64,000 nucleotides of DNA from contig OY992834.1 in the NCBI GenBank assembly GCA_963921425.1, forward strand, positions 7,006,001 through 7,070,000, written 5' to 3'. The position numbers and the translations under genes are program-made. The DNA is from Dryas octopetala. Lineage: Eukaryota; Streptophyta; Magnoliopsida; Rosales; Rosaceae. The notes beneath the pieces were generated by a model, which saw only the letters and a list, made by a program, of their open reading frames with translations, did not search any database and was not told the DNA's origin. How positions within the stretch are numbered: position 1 is the stretch's first letter; each line of letters opens with the position of its first letter. Below, in pieces: positions 59,787 through 64,000 of this stretch.

Positions 59787-60594
59787 CACATAACTATATA
59801 ATCTATTTCAACGGGGTCCATAAACTTTAAAATATTTCAAATATACATCCGATCTATTATCTAAATTAAAAAATGAATTTCTGTTCATTGATTTGTTGAG
59901 AGATCAGTTAAATGACAGCTTGACTTTTGCTGACCGGGATTACTTGGCGACGTGATGCTATCTCAGCAAACATTTCCTGCTAAATGAGTGACACGGGCCC
60001 ATAATTTAATAATAATAGAGAGAGAGAGAGAGTTTGTGGGCCCGTGTCAGGGGTTAGGTAGACCCGTGTCGCTCATTTCCCGCCAAATGAGCGACACAGG
60101 TCCACCTAACCCCTGATACGGGTCCACAAATTCATCATCTCTTTCTCGCTCGTTGAACACAAGTGAGAGATTTATATTCGAATTTGGAGAAAAACGTGAT
60201 GTTTTTTGGAGACTAAATGGTCAGGAGAGCGTTCGACAAGCGGAAAATAGGTGATGGGTGTGTGGGCCCGTGTCAAGTGGACATGTGTTGCTCATTTGTC
60301 GGGAAATGTATGCTGAGTTGGTGCCACGTCGCCAATTAATCCCCGTTGGCAAATGCCAAGCTGACATTTAACTGATCTCTCAATAAATTGATGTACGAAA
60401 TTTTATTTTTCAATTTGCATAATAAATTAGGTGTATATTTAAAATATTTGAAAATTCGTAGATCTCGTTGAAATAGCATATATAGTTATATATAGTTATG
60501 TGTCTAAATTAAATTTATGCCTAAAAATAATAATAATAATAATATCCAATACTGCAAAAACCTCAACCGAAAACCAGAAACCCCGCGACCAAAA

Positions 60595-63520
60595 ATGGCT
60601 TCAGTAGCAGCAGCAGCTGTAGCTTCACTCTCACTCCTCTCCAAACCCTCACTCTCTCTCATCACACCCTTCCGTACACTCTCTCGCATCACCTGCTCCT
60701 TCTCTTCTTCTTCTTCTTCCTCTTCTCTAGACTTCAACATCACCTTCGCGCCTCCCAAGCCCAAGCCCAAGCCCAACAAGCCCAAGCCCGCAGAACAACC
60801 CGACCCGGTGCTCTCCGACCCCGCTGCTCTGGCCGGTGATGGGCCGCTGTTGATCCCATGGATCGTCCGTGGTGAGGATGGCCAGCTCAAGCTCCAGTCG
60901 CACCCTCCCGCGAGTTTCCTCATGGCGGATGCGGAGGCCAAGACTGAGACCAAGAAGAAGAAGAAGAAGAAGAAGGAGAGCGCTGAGAAGCGCGTGCCCG
61001 TGACAGAGCCCAAGCATTCGAAGGCCGCGCGTAGGTTTTACAACGAGAATTTTAGAGACTCGCAGCGGCTCAGCAAGGTTCTCGCTGCTGCTGGAGGTAA
61101 TTTTATCAACTCCTCGTCTCTATTCATGTATGGCATTATAGAAATTCAAATTGGACCTGAACCCATTTCTCCAATTTCATTGTTTTTTTATTAACATTGT
61201 AGTAATACAAATTTGACTTGAACCCATATCTCCAATTGTTTATTTAGAGTAACGGTTTTCTGGTTTTAGTGGCATCAAGGAGGAGCAGTGAGCAGCTTAT
61301 TTTTGACGGGCGGGTCACTGTGAATGGTTCTGTATGCAGTACTCCTCAGGTAAGTTTCTTCTTCTGTGTATATTGGCATAAATTGATAGTTTCCGAATTT
61401 CATGTGTTGGGTTCCGTCATACTCGATATTCTAATTGTTTTTAGCATCATAGTCATACTTTAGTTTTACACTGGTACTATAGAAGTTTTCCTTTTTGTTT
61501 GTGTATAGACTCGAGTTGATCCTGGAAGGGATGTCATTTATGTCAATGGAAATCGGCTTCCGAAGAGACTGCCTCCAAAGGTTTATCTTGCCCTTAACAA
61601 GCCAAAAGGGTTTGCCACTGCTGCTCATTTCTTGCTGCTCTTGTTTGGGCCTCTGGTTATTTTTAGTTTTGGAATGAATGCATTTATATTATGATAGGTA
61701 CATTTGCGCATCTGGGGAGAATAAATCTGTGTTGGGTCTATTTGATGATTACTTGAAGACTTGGGTATGTTGAGGCTTAAAACTTCAGGCATATTGCATT
61801 TTCGTCTATCACTTCTTCTGTTTGATGCATACTGCCTATATGGGCAACTAGAAATCAAAGGATTACTTTTAGCATTTAAATTATATGTTGATAGAATATT
61901 CATGCATTCAATTCATCAATTAATCAACTTGTAGTTTGCATTTCCAGGATAAGAGAAATGCAGGATTACCCAGACCACGACTATTTACTGTTGGCCGTCT
62001 CGATGTTGCCACAACTGGATTGATTGTTGTGACCAATGATGGTTGTATACTGAAACCAGATATGCAAGGATCTTTATGTACTGATTAAAAGAGAATATAT
62101 ATTCATCTAATATTCTAATGTCATATCCAATTTTATATGTTTTCAGGAGATTTTGCTCAAAAAATATCACATCCTTCATCGAATTTGTCAAAGGAGTAAG
62201 AGTCCACATCATTCTGTTCTCTTCTAGTATTTTAGTACTATCATAACTATAAATAGAGAAAGATCATATGAATTGAAATTTTATGTGTGAAATCACATGA
62301 AAAGTAACACTTGTTACAAATTTCCAAGAAATGGATTTAAAGTTGGTTAAAATTTTTTTGGCATATGTATTTTTGGAAGTTCCTAATGTCGTTATTGTCT
62401 CTGCATCATTTTTTAGTTCATATTTCTGGGTGCAAGTAATTATCATTGGAATATGAATCCTGATGATCTATGCTGTAATTGTAGATATATTGCAGTAATA
62501 GAAGGTGCAGTTAATAAGCGGCACCTGATAGCCATCAGTGAGGGAACAGTCATTGAAGGCGTCCATTGCACCCCAGATTCTGTGGAGTTGCTACCACAAC
62601 AGCCAGATATGTCAAGATCCCGTTTGCGTATTGTGGTACTGATTATCTGTTCATCTCTCTCTCTCTCTCTCTCCCCCCCCCCTTTTAATGTAAGAAGGAA
62701 GTAACAGAGATAATCACTTCATGTCTGGTATCATTGTTTTTATAACCTAAGCTAAATCATGTAGTGTCAATTGTGCAATACTGCTCACATGAACTTCATT
62801 TTGTCGAACTTGATTCATGCAGGTTCATGAAGGGAGGAACCATGAAGTACGAGAACTTGTGAAAAATGCTGGACTTGAGGTTAGATTTGTTTATATAGGG
62901 AGCATTTTCTTCATTTAAAAAATATTCTGCTTTTGTTTGTTTCTACCAATTTTTGTCTTCGATTGATCAAATTTATGAAGGAGGGGGACTTAATGATTGT
63001 CTAAACTCGACTTGTGATATGAACCTATATCAATATTCAAGAAAACTTAGCTTTTTGTTGCTTTATGATAGTGAACTACTGAACTGCTTTCATTAAAATA
63101 TATCTGTTCTTTGATGATCTCTATTTCCCTTTTCTTTTTAAATGTTTTCATTCGTCATTATGTTATATTTTAAGTTACTGGAGTTACAGTTGTTGCTTTG
63201 TTCCACATATATGTTATTGGTATGATCTAAAAAATCTCTATGGTCATTATTCACCCTAGGAACTAGTAAATTTGACCTTTGATGAGATTTTGGAAATCAT
63301 TATTTTATTGGAAACATGGGCTTATCAATCTTAAATTCACTGCTATTTCATACTAATATTGTTTCTTGTTGGTTGAAATTTCATTTCTGCTTATTTTGAC
63401 TACTTCTGTTTCTTCTTGTTCCAGATACATTCATTAAAACGTGTACGCATAGGTGGTTTCAGACTTCCGTCAGATCTTGGGTAATTGTTTGTGAGATTGC
63501 CCTTTTATCACTTTGAGAAT

Positions 63521-63577
<57 letters not shown>

Positions 63578-63916
63578 CACACACACACACACAAACTCTC
63601 TTTTGAGTCTCTTGTTTTTTTTCCTACAATCGGATCAAAATGTTAAATATCAAGCTCTTTATATTCATTGGTTGATTGAATTCTTTAGCACTTATGTAAA
63701 ATTGTGGATACCAAAAATTATGTGTTGGCAATTATGCACTATTCATATTAAATAGCTAATAGCTAATATCGATCATTTTTATATGTAAGTAAGCTAATAT
63801 CCATCATAATTTACTCCTATTTGAACTTCTTGCTAATTTGTCTTCGTATTTCCAGGCTTGGAAAGCACATTGAATTGAAACAAAGTGATCTGAAAGCCTT
63901 GGGTTGGAAGAGTTAG
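60595..63916 (+). CDS. SVR1: Chloroplast RsuA-type pseudouridine synthase, SVR1-like
   Basis: Ten exons: 60595-61096, 61270-61349, 61509-61609, 61698-61764, 61948-62041, 62147-62195, 62485-62635, 62823-62879, 63425-63480, 63856-63916; 405 residues. Residues 1 to about 60 are Ser/Ala/Leu/Arg-rich with few acids, a chloroplast transit peptide. A low-complexity linker with KPKPKP and a run of eight Lys follows. An S4 RNA-binding domain (RLSKVLAAAGVASRRSSEQL) starts near 158. VGRLDVATTGL holds the predicted catalytic Asp269, then KISHP, KRHLIAISEG, VHEGRNHEVRELV and the final PSDLG motif. The enzyme isomerises uridine in plastid rRNA; Arabidopsis svr1 mutants have rRNA processing and translation defects and suppress variegation. 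The ATG is the first in frame with a good context (AAAATGGCT). A foldback element ends 72 bp upstream. Confidence 0.93.
62653..62682. repeat. (CT)n plus C-run in SVR1 intron 7
   Basis: CT repeat followed by about ten C residues, starting 18 bp after the donor of the intron. Confidence 0.85.
63522..63592. repeat. (CT)n/(CA)n compound microsatellite in SVR1 intron 9
   Basis: About 26 CT units, then GTG and about eight CA units. Intronic. Confidence 0.92.
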
Positions 63917-64000
63917 GAGGGTTTCTGTGACTACCAGAGTTGGCATTTTTCTTTGTTTTCCCATAAGCTAATACATCTTGAAGGTGCTGTCAAATACTTC
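63917..64000 (+). other. Start of the SVR1 3' untranslated region
   Basis: Follows the stop codon directly. No polyadenylation signal is recognisable before the window ends. Confidence 0.6.

Larger units (their letters stand above)
58692..60522. mobile_element. Large foldback element interrupted by a hAT insertion
   Basis: The left end AGGCATAAATTCAATTTAAA and complemented right end AGGCATAAATTTAATTTAGA start arms that pair over roughly 300 bp, through TTGAGAGATCAGTTAAATG and GACGTGATGC/GACGTGGCAC blocks to GACACGGGCCC. Flanking AAAAATA copies (58685-58691 and 60523-60529) may be the target duplication, though the sequence is simple. The left arm is split by hAT copy B at CACATAAC; the right arm still has the uninterrupted GTTATGTGTC. 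Without the insert the element is about 750 bp. The centre holds nested inverted copies of GACACGGGCCC and an AG tract. Confidence 0.82.
56680..60594. other. Intergenic transposon nest between SDP6 and SVR1
   Basis: The first few hundred bases hold the SDP6 3' region, including a (CT)n run at 56718-56733. From 57526 onward almost everything is assignable to three elements listed separately. Only 58345-58684 is left over and shows nothing. SVR1 begins directly after the last element. Confidence 0.7.

Overview
The window is nuclear DNA from a flowering plant, almost certainly a eudicot and probably a rosid. It is AT-rich, its genes have many short GT-AG introns, one stretch is a nuclear insert of chloroplast DNA, and every recognisable protein is a land-plant family member. 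I cannot name the species.

Layout. Positions 1-65 hold what looks like the 5' arm of a minus-strand MIR172 precursor; the loop and mature arm lie beyond the left edge. A minus-strand TATA box sits near 960. From about 1 to 27 kb the DNA is gene-poor, with a tRNA-Leu(CAG) gene, a small secreted peptide gene of the IDA/IDL type (14.6 kb), a ROTUNDIFOLIA4/DEVIL small-protein gene (21.8 kb), many foldback elements, and a decayed chloroplast ycf2 fragment. From 27.5 kb the window is gene-rich: RABF1/ARA6 (+), a degenerate SKP1-like locus, a PUB14-type U-box/ARM ubiquitin ligase (+), a YIF1 family membrane protein (+), VPS33 (-, 22 coding exons), mitochondrial FAD glycerol-3-phosphate dehydrogenase SDP6 (+), a transposon nest, and a chloroplast RsuA-type pseudouridine synthase resembling SVR1 (+) that ends 84 bp before the right edge. 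I rebuilt all exon joins by hand; every one keeps the reading frame and gives a protein close to the family's usual length.

How the genes relate. ARA6, YIF1 and VPS33 all act in membrane traffic: endosomal Rab signalling, ER-Golgi cycling, and vacuolar tethering/fusion through HOPS/CORVET. This is probably coincidence of position, not an operon-like unit. From memory, ARA6, PUB14 and VPS33 are consecutive genes in Arabidopsis (At3g54840-54860), and MIR172d lies next to an RTFL gene (At3g55512/At3g55515), so the window looks like an ancestral syntenic block.

Mobile DNA. Several elements could be delimited to the base. Two hAT-like elements of 1.2 and 1.07 kb have perfect 8-bp target duplications. 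One of them is nested inside the left arm of a large foldback element, whose undamaged right arm preserves the empty site. Several long-inverted-repeat elements have 9-bp (or near 9-bp) duplications, as Mutator-like elements do. The foldback element ends 72 bp before the SVR1 start codon. I found no gene cluster that looks like an undescribed biological system; the most interesting points are the edge MIR172, the unusual peptide gene and its fossil leader copy, the SKP1 fragments, and the transposon/promoter arrangement at SVR1.
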